Source of the DNA: Trichocoleus sp. FACHB-46
Lineage (GTDB): Bacteria; Cyanobacteriota; Cyanobacteriia; FACHB-46
Length of the DNA: 64,000 bases
NCBI RefSeq assembly: GCF_014695385.1
Contig: NZ_JACJOD010000030.1
Location: 124,001 to 188,000 of the forward strand
Reading direction: 5' to 3'
This document shows positions 35,651 to 44,868 of the stretch, piece by piece. The notes below the pieces were generated by a model that did no database searches, was not told the origin of the DNA, and saw nothing but the letters and a program-made list of their open reading frames with translations. Position numbers and translations under genes: made by a program. Position 1 is the stretch's first letter. Each line of letters begins with the position of its first letter.

Positions 35651-36418
35651 ATGGCAATATATGAGAAATCGGTACGTCGTCTAATGAGGGATATGGTCTA
35701 TGACTTCGGTTTGCAAGATGGTCAAAGTTTTGTAAGACAACAAGCAATTGATTGGTTTTCGCAGCATTATCCAAAAATTAAAAAAGGAACGGTTACGGCC
35801 CATTTAATTCGCCTGTCGGTGAATGCTCCGAGTAGGTTGCACTACACACCAAAACTTGGAGAAGATGACCTGTTCTTTCAAATTGATAGCAACCATTTCC
35901 GCCTATATGACTCCAAGCAAGATCCATCTCCAATTTATAGTGTGGCGAATGGAACAATGTTGCAGAACGCAGAAGTTGTGGAAGAAGGGGTAGAGCTTGG
36001 AATATCAACCGAATTTGCTTATGAATCTGACTTGCGTGACTATCTCGCCAAAAATCTTCAGATTATTGAACCAGGCTTGAGGCTTTATGAAGAAGAAGGA
36101 ATCACAGGTGTTGAGTTCCCTGTAGGCGGTCGTTTTATTGATATTCTCGCAGTTGACTCCAAAAATGATTTTGTAGTTATCGAGCTTAAAGTGTCACGCG
36201 GATATGATCGTGTGATCGGTCAACTACTCCGTTACATGGCATGGATACAAAAAAATCAAGCAGATTCAGAACAGAAAATTCGGGGTGTCATTATAGCCAG
36301 AAAGATTAGTGAAGATTTGATGCTTGCTTGTTCTCTGATGCAGAATGTTAAGTTGTTCGAGTATGAATTAGCCCTTTCACTCAAGCAAATTAATCCTATT
36401 AATAATGAAATTCAATAG
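35651..36418 (+). CDS. PD-(D/E)xK nuclease, NucS/DUF91-like, with N-terminal DNA-binding-type domain
   Basis: A 255-residue protein. Residues ~8-85 look like a winged-helix-type module (RDMVYDFGLQDGQSFVRQQA, KGTVTAHLIRLSVNAPSR). Residues ~120-240 are a PD-(D/E)xK nuclease of the NucS C-terminal kind: YESDLRDYLAKNLQ, GGRFIDILAVDSKNDFVVIE then LKVSRG, and QLLRYMAWIQKN. The active-site Asp (FIDILA), Glu and Lys (IELK) are in place. Known NucS proteins cut mismatched DNA, but their N-terminal domain differs. The gene is visibly richer in A+T than its neighbours, including AAA/ATT codons, and separates natH from the Nat ATPase, which suggests transfer. A restriction or defence role is possible. 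Confidence 0.85.
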   Translation: MAIYEKSVRRLMRDMVYDFGLQDGQSFVRQQAIDWFSQHYPKIKKGTVTAHLIRLSVNAPSRLHYTPKLGEDDLFFQIDSNHFRLYDSKQDPSPIYSVANGTMLQNAEVVEEGVELGISTEFAYESDLRDYLAKNLQIIEPGLRLYEEEGITGVEFPVGGRFIDILAVDSKNDFVVIELKVSRGYDRVIGQLLRYMAWIQKNQADSEQKIRGVIIARKISEDLMLACSLMQNVKLFEYELALSLKQINPINNEIQ

Positions 36419-36776
36419 ATTATAGTATCGGGTAAATCAAACTTTCTGAGTATGTAAAACTGTCTAATAATGGTTAACCTTGTCATTTCATGAGCGATCG
36501 CTCCTTCAGCATGAGAACAACTAAATACCAACGAGTGTTTGTGCTTCTCGAAAGTCTAGTGTTTTATAAATTAGCCTTTCAGAGGCGATCGCTCTCCAGC
36601 AGGAGAGGACAGATAGTTAAGAAATAGGACTAAAAGGACAATTGCGATCGCGTCCCTCGAATTAGCTTAGGAAATGCTATTTTGCTTCTAGTGCGGCAGT
36701 CGAAGTTAGAGATAACCTGGCTAACAATGAAAAAGTTAGGAAGTTCTAAGACACACAAGGAGCTGATTCAGAAGTA
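36419..36776. other. Intergenic region between the nuclease gene and bgtA
   Basis: About 360 bases with four HIP1-type sites and one short hairpin CTCTCC-AGCA-GGAGAG (36592-36607), a shorter relative of the CCCCTCTCC repeat family. No RNA gene is seen. AAGGAG lies 15 bases before the bgtA start. Confidence 0.35.
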
Positions 36777-37505
36777 ATGAGCATGATTGTGGCGGAAGGG
36801 GTACATAAGTGGTACGGCAAGTTTCATGTGCTGCGGGGCGCTAGCCTGACTGTAGAGCGGGGAGAAGTTGTCGTGATTATGGGGCCTTCTGGCTCTGGAA
36901 AATCCACCTTTATCCGCACCTTCAATGCGCTAGAAGACTATCAGAAAGGGCGGATTGAAATTGATGGGATTGAACTGTCCCATGACCTGCGGAATATTGA
37001 AACGATTCGGCAGGAAGTGGGGATGGTGTTTCAGCAATTCAATCTGTTTCCACACTTGACTGTGGTGCAGAATATTACGCTAGCTCCGAAATGGGTCCGT
37101 AAGTGGCCTAAAGCCAAAGCCGAAGATGTGGCGATGCAACTACTAGAGCGAGTCGGCATTTTGGAGCAAGCCCATAAGTATCCGGGCCAGCTTTCGGGAG
37201 GGCAACAGCAACGAGTCGCGATCGCCCGTGCCTTAGCGATGCAACCTAAAATTATGCTGTTTGATGAACCCACTTCCGCCCTCGACCCCGAAATGGTGCG
37301 CGAAGTGCTGGATGTAATGCGATCGCTAGCCGAGTCTGGGATGACGATGGTAGTGGTCAGTCATGAAGTGGGGTTTGCACGGGAAGTCGCTGACCGAATT
37401 ATCTTGATGGACGGCGGCACTTTGATCGAGTCGGGCACTCCCACTGAGTTTTTCCAAAATCCCCGTGAGGAGCGCACTCGTCAATTTCTGGCTCAAATTT
37501 TGTAG
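36777..37505 (+). CDS. bgtA: Amino-acid ABC transporter ATP-binding protein (BgtA/GlnQ type)
   Basis: A 242-residue ATPase with Walker [11 protein letters not shown]-loop [13 protein letters not shown], signature [16 protein letters not shown], Walker [14 protein letters not shown] and the switch His in VVSHEVGFA. It belongs to the polar amino-acid uptake ATPases. In cyanobacteria the shared ATPase of the NatFGH permease is BgtA, so this is its expected partner, although 1.7 kb with a foreign-looking gene now lies between them. Start at 36777 or the ATG at 36783. Confidence 0.92.
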   Translation: MSMIVAEGVHKWYGKFHVLRGASLTVERGEVVVIMGPSGSGKSTFIRTFNALEDYQKGRIEIDGIELSHDLRNIETIRQEVGMVFQQFNLFPHLTVVQNITLAPKWVRKWPKAKAEDVAMQLLERVGILEQAHKYPGQLSGGQQQRVAIARALAMQPKIMLFDEPTSALDPEMVREVLDVMRSLAESGMTMVVVSHEVGFAREVADRIILMDGGTLIESGTPTEFFQNPREERTRQFLAQIL

Positions 37506-37523
37506 CGCTTAACTGTCCCTGTA

Positions 37524-38186
37524 TTAGGGCTGGGACAACAAATCCGAAGGCAACGCCTGTATTCCTGGAACAGCAGTGGCAGCAGGCTTGACGGGTGTTT
37601 TAGTAAACCGCATGGACACCAAGGCATAGCCCAAGTAGGCAGGTAGCAAAATTGCAGTCAGGGCTGCGATCGCGCCAAGCCAAGTGACTGAGTTATGGGT
37701 TGGGCCATAGTGACAGCGGTAGGGGTCATAGTTGAGGAATTCTGCTTTGACGATGTCTCGCATGGCGATCGGGCGCTTGAAGCGGACTCGGCGATCGTCT
37801 AGTTTTTCTAGCATGATCCAGCCTGATTCCGATTCTTCTTGGCACATCCGTTGAAAGACGGCTGGATCACGAAACAGGTCACGATTGGCTCGGACAATTT
37901 TGAATTCCCATCCCATTAAGCGAGGGTCACGCTGAGCTTCCTTGGTAGCTCCATTAGCGGTTTGACCATTAGCAGTTTGACCATTGGCGGTTTGGCGTGG
38001 AGCAGTGGTGTTCCCGTGGCCTGTTTTGGCAATATCTTCTTTCGTCTCGTAGCGGGTCAAAATTTCTTCCTCCTCCTCACTTTGCAGTCCCACAACCACT
38101 TGCTGCCAGCGCAACCAATTTCCTAAGAGGGTTGCTTGCGCTCCCAAACTGCCAACAAATAAGCTCAAAATCGTGATTTCCAACAT
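37524..38186 (-). CDS. Unassigned membrane protein with a QTANG repeat
   Basis: A 220-residue protein with a hydrophobic N-terminal segment (ITILSLFVGSLGAQATLLGN) and a second helix near residue 180 (LGAIAALTAILLPAYLGYAL). Between them is a charged domain with GWEFKIVRANRDLFRDPAVF, CQEESESGWIMLEKLDDRRV and YDPYRCHYG, a pattern I recall only from unnamed cyanobacterial proteins. A 15-bp tandem repeat encodes QTANG three times (about residues 64-78, bases 37950-37995). It is convergent with bgtA, with an 18-base gap. Confidence 0.75.
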   Translation of the reverse strand: MLEITILSLFVGSLGAQATLLGNWLRWQQVVVGLQSEEEEEILTRYETKEDIAKTGHGNTTAPRQTANGQTANGQTANGATKEAQRDPRLMGWEFKIVRANRDLFRDPAVFQRMCQEESESGWIMLEKLDDRRVRFKRPIAMRDIVKAEFLNYDPYRCHYGPTHNSVTWLGAIAALTAILLPAYLGYALVSMRFTKTPVKPAATAVPGIQALPSDLLSQP

Positions 38187-38380
38187 ATCTTTATTTCCTA
38201 CCTGGATTCATTGGTAAATCCGGAATTTGAGCCTGTTTGAAAGCGTTATTGCTGAACTGAGTTAGCGCGAATATAGCAGATATTGCTGAAGTTTAAACCT
38301 GTTTTAGATTGCTAGAGAGCGTCAGAGTTTTCTGACATTTGTAATACAGATGGAACCTAGAGCGATCGCCTACTTCATCG

Positions 38381-39676
38381 CTACTCTAGGGAACTAACCT
38401 GGGTTTGCGGCAAATATCCTTCTACTAACAAATCTGCCCCTACCGGTCGCCAGCGTAGTTTTTCTAGCGGCAAAGCCTGAGGCATGGTGAGAAAGCCTAA
38501 GTCGCCGACGGGAGAGGGAGCTGTGCTGCCGCCGACAATTTTGGGCGCAATAAAGGCTAAGACTTTTTGTACTGCACCATCCGCGATCGCCTGCGCTGCC
38601 AAGGTACCGCCGCATTCCCATAGCACTGACAAAAAGCCACGATCGTAAAGGTAAGTCATGACTTGAGCAGGTGTGAGTGGAGACAGCTCCACCACCTCTA
38701 CCCCCAAGTGTCTGAGCAATGCTTGAAACTCAGGCTTGACTCCTGGCTCTGTGATCACCAAAGTGGGCGCGGCGGCGGTTTGCCACAGATGAGCTTCTTC
38801 TGGCAGATTTAGGGTGCGGCTCATCACAACTCGCAATGGATGAGGGCCATCAACTTGGCGGCTAGTGAGCAGTGGGTTGTCCAGCCGTACAGTATTGCCG
38901 CCCACAATCACAGCATCGCAAGTCGCTCGTAGTTGAAACACTTCTGCCCGCGCTGCCTGTCCTGTGATCCAGGCACTATGCCCACTATTGGTAGCGATTT
39001 TGCCATCTAGGGTCATGGCGTATTTCAAAATGCCAAAAGGCCGATGGTAAAGAATCCGATGCACAAAAGCTTCGTTTAGCTCCTGACAGGCTGCTGCTTC
39101 TACCCCTGTCACCACTTCGATGCCTGCGGCTTGCAAGCGGGCAATGCCACCTCCCGCGACTTTGGGGTTAGGGTCTACCATCCCTACGACGACTTTAGCG
39201 AGACCCGCTGCTACCACTGCTTCGGAGCAGGGCGGCGTACGTCCGTGATGATTGCAAGGCTCTAAGTTGACATAAAGGGTAGCGCCGCGCGCGCGATCGC
39301 CTGCCTCACGCAAGGCAAATACTTCGGCATGAGGCTGCCCTGCTTGGGGGTGAAAACCCTCGCCAATAATTGCACCATCTTTAACAATGACAGCTCCTAC
39401 TAGAGGATTGGGGGCAGTACGACCTAACGCGCGTCGAGCTAACTCTAGACATCGCTGCATCATGGCGCGATCGAAGACAGTCCCGATGGTGGCATGGTCG
39501 TCTATGGCCGTAACCGAGGCAGACACCTGATCCTGCTGGCCAGTTGAGTCAATCGAGTCGAAACGTCCAGAATCCAAAGCTGCCTCCGAAGCGCGTTCAG
39601 TACTCAGGGAAAAATCTTCCCTTAGTTTGACATTGTCCTTACTACCTCTAGGGATAAAGTTCTGGAGCGATCGCAT
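38381..39676 (-). CDS. ribD: Bifunctional riboflavin biosynthesis deaminase/reductase RibD
   Basis: A ~431-residue two-domain enzyme that carries out the second and third steps of riboflavin synthesis. The deaminase domain has the zinc site HAEVFALREAGD and LEPCNHHGRTPPCSEAVVAA. The reductase domain has KYAMTLDGKIATNSGHSAWI and VIVGGNTVRLDNPLLTSR. The family start is usually near FDRAMMQRCLELARRALGR, so ~75 residues before it are an unusual Ser/Asp-rich extension. The ATG at 39676 is the first plausible start; a TTG at 39724 is not preferred. It is divergent from the MscS gene. Confidence 0.94.
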   Translation of the reverse strand: MRSLQNFIPRGSKDNVKLREDFSLSTERASEAALDSGRFDSIDSTGQQDQVSASVTAIDDHATIGTVFDRAMMQRCLELARRALGRTAPNPLVGAVIVKDGAIIGEGFHPQAGQPHAEVFALREAGDRARGATLYVNLEPCNHHGRTPPCSEAVVAAGLAKVVVGMVDPNPKVAGGGIARLQAAGIEVVTGVEAAACQELNEAFVHRILYHRPFGILKYAMTLDGKIATNSGHSAWITGQAARAEVFQLRATCDAVIVGGNTVRLDNPLLTSRQVDGPHPLRVVMSRTLNLPEEAHLWQTAAAPTLVITEPGVKPEFQALLRHLGVEVVELSPLTPAQVMTYLYDRGFLSVLWECGGTLAAQAIADGAVQKVLAFIAPKIVGGSTAPSPVGDLGFLTMPQALPLEKLRWRPVGADLLVEGYLPQTQVSSLE

Positions 39677-39764
39677 CGTTAGACTGGGAGAGTCGTATTG
39701 TAACCAGTCGTTACAAATTCGCAAACCCTAAATTCTGTTGTGTCCTATTTCAGTCGGTTTCCAT

Positions 39765-41639
39765 ATGAGCTTTTTTCAATGGAACATAGATACCAAAGTA
39801 TGGGGCTGCTCCCGATCTAGTCACTTCAGGGGAGTTATGGCGGGAGCGATCGCGCTGAGTGTGTTGCCGCTCTCTCTATTACCTGCCAGCGCTCAGCCTG
39901 CTACTGCTCAGCCTGTTACCACTCAACCTACGACTACTCCACTTACCCAAACCCTCAGTCCCAATGTCCAAAAGCTGGATAGTCTCCTCACTCAGCTAGG
40001 GACTCAGGGTAACAGTGCTGAGGTGGCGACAAGTGAGGTGCGCTTAGATGGCAGAACTCTCTTCTCGATTGCACTACCTGTTGTAGGTCAGAAGCCAGGA
40101 CAACCTATTCCGATCAAGCGACGTGAGCAAGACATCGAAACGATTCTGCAACGGATCGCCAATAGTCGGTTTGATCCAAATAAGTTACAAGTCACCAGCG
40201 CGATCGACGAACAGAGCGGTTTGCCTGTCATCTATGTCAACGATCAATGGTTGATGACGGTCACCACTTTAGATGCTCAGTTCCAAGGCCGTGACCCAGA
40301 ACGCTGGGCCAATCGACTGACTGCCATTATTCGCAATGCCCTGATTCAGGCACAGCAAGAACGGCAACCCCAATTTCTCCTGCGGCAAGCTCTCATCGCT
40401 GATGGCATTGGGTTTGCGGTAATTATCAGCAGCTACGGGCTAAGTCGTCTGCAACGCCGCTTCAGAGCGAAGCAAATTCGGTTGCAAGCGCAAATTCCCA
40501 CCCAATCAGAGGTGTTGCCAGAGGCAGTGAGTGCGGCTGATCCCACCTCATCGGAAGGCGAGCAGATCGAAACAGTTGCCGCAGTTCAGCACCAATTTGC
40601 GACTCGCCAACAACGCAATGTCTATGACATTAAGCACCGACTGGTAGATGCAACTCAAGTCGGTTTGTGGGGTGGCAGTACCTATATTATTTTGGGCTTA
40701 TTTCCTTATAGCCGCTGGTTGCAACCGTTGCTATTCTCGGCTCCCCTGCAAGTCCTGGGGGTTGGGCTACTGACCTACGTCGTGATCCGCACGAGTGAAG
40801 TCTTGATCGATCAGTTTTTTGATGCGATCGCCGAGGGTGAATTACTGGCTCCCGAAGCCTCACAGCGTTTAGCTTTACGAGTTTCCACTTTCTCCCGCGT
40901 GCTCAAGAGCGTTGCCACCATTGTTTTTACGTTTGCGGGTGGGCTGGTTGCGCTCTCAGTGGTTGGGGTTGATTTGGTCCCCCTCTTGGCTGGAGCAGGG
41001 ATCATCGGTTTAGCTATCTCCTTTGCTTCCCAAAGCATTATTAAAGACATGATCAACGGCTTCTTGATTTTGCTAGAAGATCAGTACGCCGTAGGGGACG
41101 TGATTACCGTCGGGGAAGTCTCAGGCTTTGTAGAGAACATGAATCTGCGGATCACTCAGTTACGCAACAACGAGGGCCGCTTGATTACCATCCCCAACAG
41201 TGCGATCGCCGTTGTGCAGAACCTCTCGAAGGATTGGTCGCGGGTAGATATTGCCATTGATGTCGCTTACGGGACTGACCCCGATCGCGCCCTAGAGGTG
41301 ATTGGCGAAGTGGGTCAGGAAATGTATCACGATCGCGACTGGCGAGGAAAGCTGCCTGAACCGCCTGAAGTGTTAGGCATTGATGAGCTAGACCATACCG
41401 GGATTTTGATTCGAGTTTGGATTAAAACCGAACCGCTGCAACAGTGGAAGGTCGCTAGAGAGTTTCGCCGTCGCCTTAAATACGCCCTGGACGAAGCCAA
41501 GATTGAACTCGGTTCGCCACAGCAAGCCCTGTGGTTTAGAAGCTCCCATGACTTAGCTGATCCAGCTTTTATTGCCACCGATGGCCAACCCCAACAGCAA
41601 TTGCAATCTACCGGATCAGGTCGCAATCGGTCCTATTAA
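39765..41639 (+). CDS. Mechanosensitive channel of the MscS family
   Basis: A 624-residue membrane protein. After a signal-like segment (AGAIALSVLPLSLLPASA) and a Thr/Gln/Pro-rich stretch there is a ~130-residue periplasmic part, then helices near residues 210, 310, 340 and 400. The MscS pore helix and beta domain are clear: VDLVPLLAGAGIIGLAISFA, QSIIKDMINGFLILLEDQYA and VGDVITVGEVSGFVENMN. It should open under membrane tension to release solutes. The large periplasmic part is typical of larger cyanobacterial MscS-like proteins. Start at ATG 39765; in-frame codons upstream are not family-like. Confidence 0.92.
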   Translation: MSFFQWNIDTKVWGCSRSSHFRGVMAGAIALSVLPLSLLPASAQPATAQPVTTQPTTTPLTQTLSPNVQKLDSLLTQLGTQGNSAEVATSEVRLDGRTLFSIALPVVGQKPGQPIPIKRREQDIETILQRIANSRFDPNKLQVTSAIDEQSGLPVIYVNDQWLMTVTTLDAQFQGRDPERWANRLTAIIRNALIQAQQERQPQFLLRQALIADGIGFAVIISSYGLSRLQRRFRAKQIRLQAQIPTQSEVLPEAVSAADPTSSEGEQIETVAAVQHQFATRQQRNVYDIKHRLVDATQVGLWGGSTYIILGLFPYSRWLQPLLFSAPLQVLGVGLLTYVVIRTSEVLIDQFFDAIAEGELLAPEASQRLALRVSTFSRVLKSVATIVFTFAGGLVALSVVGVDLVPLLAGAGIIGLAISFASQSIIKDMINGFLILLEDQYAVGDVITVGEVSGFVENMNLRITQLRNNEGRLITIPNSAIAVVQNLSKDWSRVDIAIDVAYGTDPDRALEVIGEVGQEMYHDRDWRGKLPEPPEVLGIDELDHTGILIRVWIKTEPLQQWKVAREFRRRLKYALDEAKIELGSPQQALWFRSSHDLADPAFIATDGQPQQQLQSTGSGRNRSY

Positions 41640-41671
41640 AAGCTAAAGACATTATCTGGAATGAGATTGGC

Positions 41672-41697
41672 GGGCATCCTTTGAGGTGCCCTTTATT
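41672..41697 (+). terminator. Terminator after the MscS gene
   Basis: GGGCATC pairs with GGTGCCC (7 bp, one G-T) around CTTTGA and is followed by TTTATT, 33 bases after the stop. Confidence 0.65.
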
Positions 41698-41906
41698 CAA
41701 CTCAAAACTTCCTCAGTAAAAATCCGGATTCATGGAAGTAGGGTTCGGAGTCAGGAAGGGAAGTGCGACCGCTGATTTTCCGGCTGATCCACCGATTCGC
41801 TTAGTTGCGATCGCTCCTCGCACTTCATGAACAAAATATAGCGAGTTCCGTCATTTCACGTAGAACGCTAAATTAAGCAACTTTTAGATCAACAGGAATA
41901 GAAATC

Positions 41907-42140
41907 ATGAAGACAACAGAGCGCTACAGCCTGATGTTCAAATTGGCCTGCGAAACCGTCAAATACTTCTTTATCAGCTTGTTCGGCTTCTCTATTCTTT
42001 GCATTGTCTTGGCAGGGTTGGGGGCTAGCTCGCTCGTTACAGTTTTGTTGGCTGTCGTAGGTCAGTGGTTTTTGCGTGTGGCCGCGATCGCTCTATGCTT
42101 TATGGCTAGTGCGATTATCTTTGAGTCGTTGCGGTTCTAA
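41907..42140 (+). CDS. Small two-helix membrane protein (77 aa)
   Basis: A 77-residue protein with two hydrophobic helices (FFISLFGFSILCIVLAGLG and FLRVAAIALCFMASAIIF) and a short basic N-terminus. It is preceded by AACAGGAATAGAAATC, with AGGAA at a workable distance from the ATG. I do not recognise the family. It abuts the next small frame with TAAATG. Confidence 0.6.
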   Translation: MKTTERYSLMFKLACETVKYFFISLFGFSILCIVLAGLGASSLVTVLLAVVGQWFLRVAAIALCFMASAIIFESLRF

Positions 42141-42251
42141 ATGTCCAGACAAACTTCTCAGCCGAATCCCAAAGCTCAAATTCAGGACAAGGAGCGATCG
42201 CAACAGATTGTCACCTATCTCAAGAGAGTGTTAAGAGTGCCAGACTTTTAG
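42141..42251 (+). CDS. Possible 36-residue peptide directly after the small membrane protein
   Basis: An ATG directly follows the TAA of the preceding gene. The frame encodes a polar, basic peptide (MSRQTSQPNPKAQIQDKERS, then a short helix ending RVLRVPDF) and closes at TAG. The zero-base spacing and amphipathic end favour a real translationally coupled gene, but so short a frame could be chance. Confidence 0.3.
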   Translation: MSRQTSQPNPKAQIQDKERSQQIVTYLKRVLRVPDF

Positions 42252-42300
42252 GGAAACTGGGGAGACAATAGCCCTAGCTGGACTTGGAGTTTGCTCGATC

Positions 42301-44868
42301 ATGCGGCCAATTCGTACTTTCAACGTCTCTCCCTCCTTGCCCCCCCGCTTGGAACCCCTCCGGAAGTTGGCCTACAACCTCCATTGGGATTGGAACTTTG
42401 AAACGAAAGATTTATTCCACCGCTTAGACCGAGACCTCTGGGAATCGAGCCGTCACAACCCCGTGCTCATGTTGGGCACCATTAGCCAAGAGCGCTTGCG
42501 AGAAGTAGCCGAAGACGAAGGTTTTCTGGCTCACATGGAGCGGGCCGCGCGGCAACTTGATGGCTACTTGACAGAGCGGACTTGGTATCGCAAGCAAAAA
42601 GCCAAAGATCAACAAGCCTGCTACGCTTACTTCTCAGCAGAGTTTGGCCTTACCGATAGCCTACCCATTTATTCAGGCGGTTTGGGTGTTCTCGCAGGCG
42701 ATCACCTCAAATCCGCGAGTGATCTGGGTTTGCCACTGGTTGCCGTGGGGCTGCTTTATCAAGAAGGCTACTTTGCCCAATACCTCAATGCAGATGGCTG
42801 GCAACAAGAGCGCTATCCCATCAACGACTTTTACAACATGCCGCTGGAGCCAGAACGGCATCCAGATGGTTCAGAGATCCGAATTTCTGTAGAATATCCG
42901 GGTCGGACGGTCTATGCCAGAGTTTGGCGTGTGCAGGTAGGTACCGTGCCGTTGTATCTGCTCGACACCAACATTGAACCCAACAGCCCCTACGACCATG
43001 ACATCACCGACGAGTTGTATGGTGGTGACATTGATATGCGGATTCACCAGGAAATGATGCTGGGAATTGGTGGCGTCCGCATGCTAGAAGCCTTGGGGCT
43101 GAAGCCGACCGTTTATCACATGAACGAGGGACACTCAGCGTTTCTAGCTCTAGAGCGGATTCGCAAGATGATCCAAGAAGATGGCTTGACCTTCACCGAA
43201 GCGAGCCAGGTGGCTCAGTCTACCCAGGTGTTTACGACACACACGCCGGTTGCCGCAGGAATTGACCTATTTCCCCCAGACAAAATCATGCATTACCTGG
43301 GGCACTACGCTGGAACTTTTGGCTTCCCTAGAGAAGAATTTTTAGCGCTTGGTCGGGAGAATACAGGCGATTTCTCCTCACCCTTTAGCATGGCGATTTT
43401 GGCCATTAAGATGGCGACCTTTATCAATGGCGTCAGTCAATTGCATGGGGAAGTTTCTCGCCACATGTTCCAAAGCTTGTGGTCCAATTTCCCGTTAAAT
43501 GAAGTGCCCATTACCGCCATTACCAATGGGGTGCATGCCCGTAGTTGTGTCGCCAAGTCAACTCAGGAGCTGTACGATCGCTACCTTGGACCTAATTGGT
43601 CGGATGCAGCACCGGATCATCCGTTGTGGGAACGGGTGGAATCGATTCCTGATGAAGAACTTTGGCGCAATCATGAACGCTGCCGCTCGGCACTGGTGGT
43701 GTTTGTGCGCGATCGCCTGCAAAAGAATGTGCGCGATCGCGGTGGCTCCCTGAGCGAGTTGGCGCAGGCCCAAGAGGTGCTTGATCCGACTGTCTTAACC
43801 ATTGGCTTTGCGCGTCGCTTTGCCACCTACAAGCGTGCCAGTTTATTCCTGCGTAATCTGGAGCGAATCAAAGAAATCCTGCAAGGTGGCTCCAGGCATC
43901 GAGCCGTACAATTTGTGATTGCAGGTAAAGCTCATCCCAGAGATATTCCGGGCAAAGAACTGATTCGGCAAATTGTCCACTTTATTCGTGCAGAAGGCTT
44001 GAGCCGCTATGTCGTGTTCATCCCAGACTACGACATCCATGTAGCGCGGTTGATGGTGGCTGGTTGTGATGTGTGGCTGAATACTCCCCGCCGACCCCGC
44101 GAAGCTTCTGGCACTAGCGGCATGAAAGCAGCAATGAATGGCTTGCCTAACTTAAGCATCCTTGATGGTTGGTGGGATGAAGCTGACTACGTGAAAACAG
44201 GTTGGCCGATTGGGCATGGGGAAGACTACGAAGACCCCAACTACCAAGATGAGGTAGAGGCCAATGCGCTGTACGACCTGCTAGAGCAACAAATTGTGCC
44301 ACTATTTTACGATCGCGATGCCGAGGGATTGCCGCGTGGTTGGATTGCCAAGATGAAACATGCGATCCACCTCAACTGTCCTCGGTTTAACACGGCTCGA
44401 ATGGTGCGAGATTATGCCATGCAGGCTTACTTCCCCGCTAGCGATCGCTATCAGGCGATGGTCAACAACCAGTACGCGGCTGCCAAGGAGTTATCCCATT
44501 GGAAAGCGCATCTGTTTGAGCATTGGTACGACATGAAGATTCAGGATATTGATATCTCTCAACCTGCGGATATTCAAGTCAACGAAACCATTAGTGTTAA
44601 AGCCCGCCTCAAGCTAGGAGCTTTAACTCCTGCTGATGTGCAGGTAGAACTGTATCAAGGTTCAGTCAATGCCGAAGGTGAGATTGCCGATGGTGTGTCC
44701 GTGGAGATGGAATATCAAGGTCAAGACCCAAACCAGCATAGTATCTACACAATCGACATTAGTTACACCAGTAGCGGTCTCCAAGGGCTATCCTTGCGCG
44801 TGTTACCCAAAAATGAGTACCTCAGCAGTCCATATGAGCCTGGGTTGATCCTTTGGGCAGAAGCGTAG
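42301..44868 (+). CDS. glgP: Alpha-glucan (glycogen) phosphorylase, GT35
   Basis: An 855-residue enzyme that releases glucose-1-phosphate from glycogen with phosphate and pyridoxal phosphate. It is of the AlgP/GlgP subtype with an N-terminal DUF3417-like part (RLEPLRKLAYNLHWDWNFE). YFSAEFGLTDSLPIYSGGLG and VYHMNEGHSAFLALERI precede the catalytic core. The PLP region EASGTSGMKAAMNGLPNLSI carries the conserved Lys, and FARRFATYKRASLF is the phosphate-site stretch. The 3' end overlaps the convergent DUF429 gene by 47 bases. Confidence 0.95.
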   Translation: MRPIRTFNVSPSLPPRLEPLRKLAYNLHWDWNFETKDLFHRLDRDLWESSRHNPVLMLGTISQERLREVAEDEGFLAHMERAARQLDGYLTERTWYRKQKAKDQQACYAYFSAEFGLTDSLPIYSGGLGVLAGDHLKSASDLGLPLVAVGLLYQEGYFAQYLNADGWQQERYPINDFYNMPLEPERHPDGSEIRISVEYPGRTVYARVWRVQVGTVPLYLLDTNIEPNSPYDHDITDELYGGDIDMRIHQEMMLGIGGVRMLEALGLKPTVYHMNEGHSAFLALERIRKMIQEDGLTFTEASQVAQSTQVFTTHTPVAAGIDLFPPDKIMHYLGHYAGTFGFPREEFLALGRENTGDFSSPFSMAILAIKMATFINGVSQLHGEVSRHMFQSLWSNFPLNEVPITAITNGVHARSCVAKSTQELYDRYLGPNWSDAAPDHPLWERVESIPDEELWRNHERCRSALVVFVRDRLQKNVRDRGGSLSELAQAQEVLDPTVLTIGFARRFATYKRASLFLRNLERIKEILQGGSRHRAVQFVIAGKAHPRDIPGKELIRQIVHFIRAEGLSRYVVFIPDYDIHVARLMVAGCDVWLNTPRRPREASGTSGMKAAMNGLPNLSILDGWWDEADYVKTGWPIGHGEDYEDPNYQDEVEANALYDLLEQQIVPLFYDRDAEGLPRGWIAKMKHAIHLNCPRFNTARMVRDYAMQAYFPASDRYQAMVNNQYAAAKELSHWKAHLFEHWYDMKIQDIDISQPADIQVNETISVKARLKLGALTPADVQVELYQGSVNAEGEIADGVSVEMEYQGQDPNQHSIYTIDISYTSSGLQGLSLRVLPKNEYLSSPYEPGLILWAEA

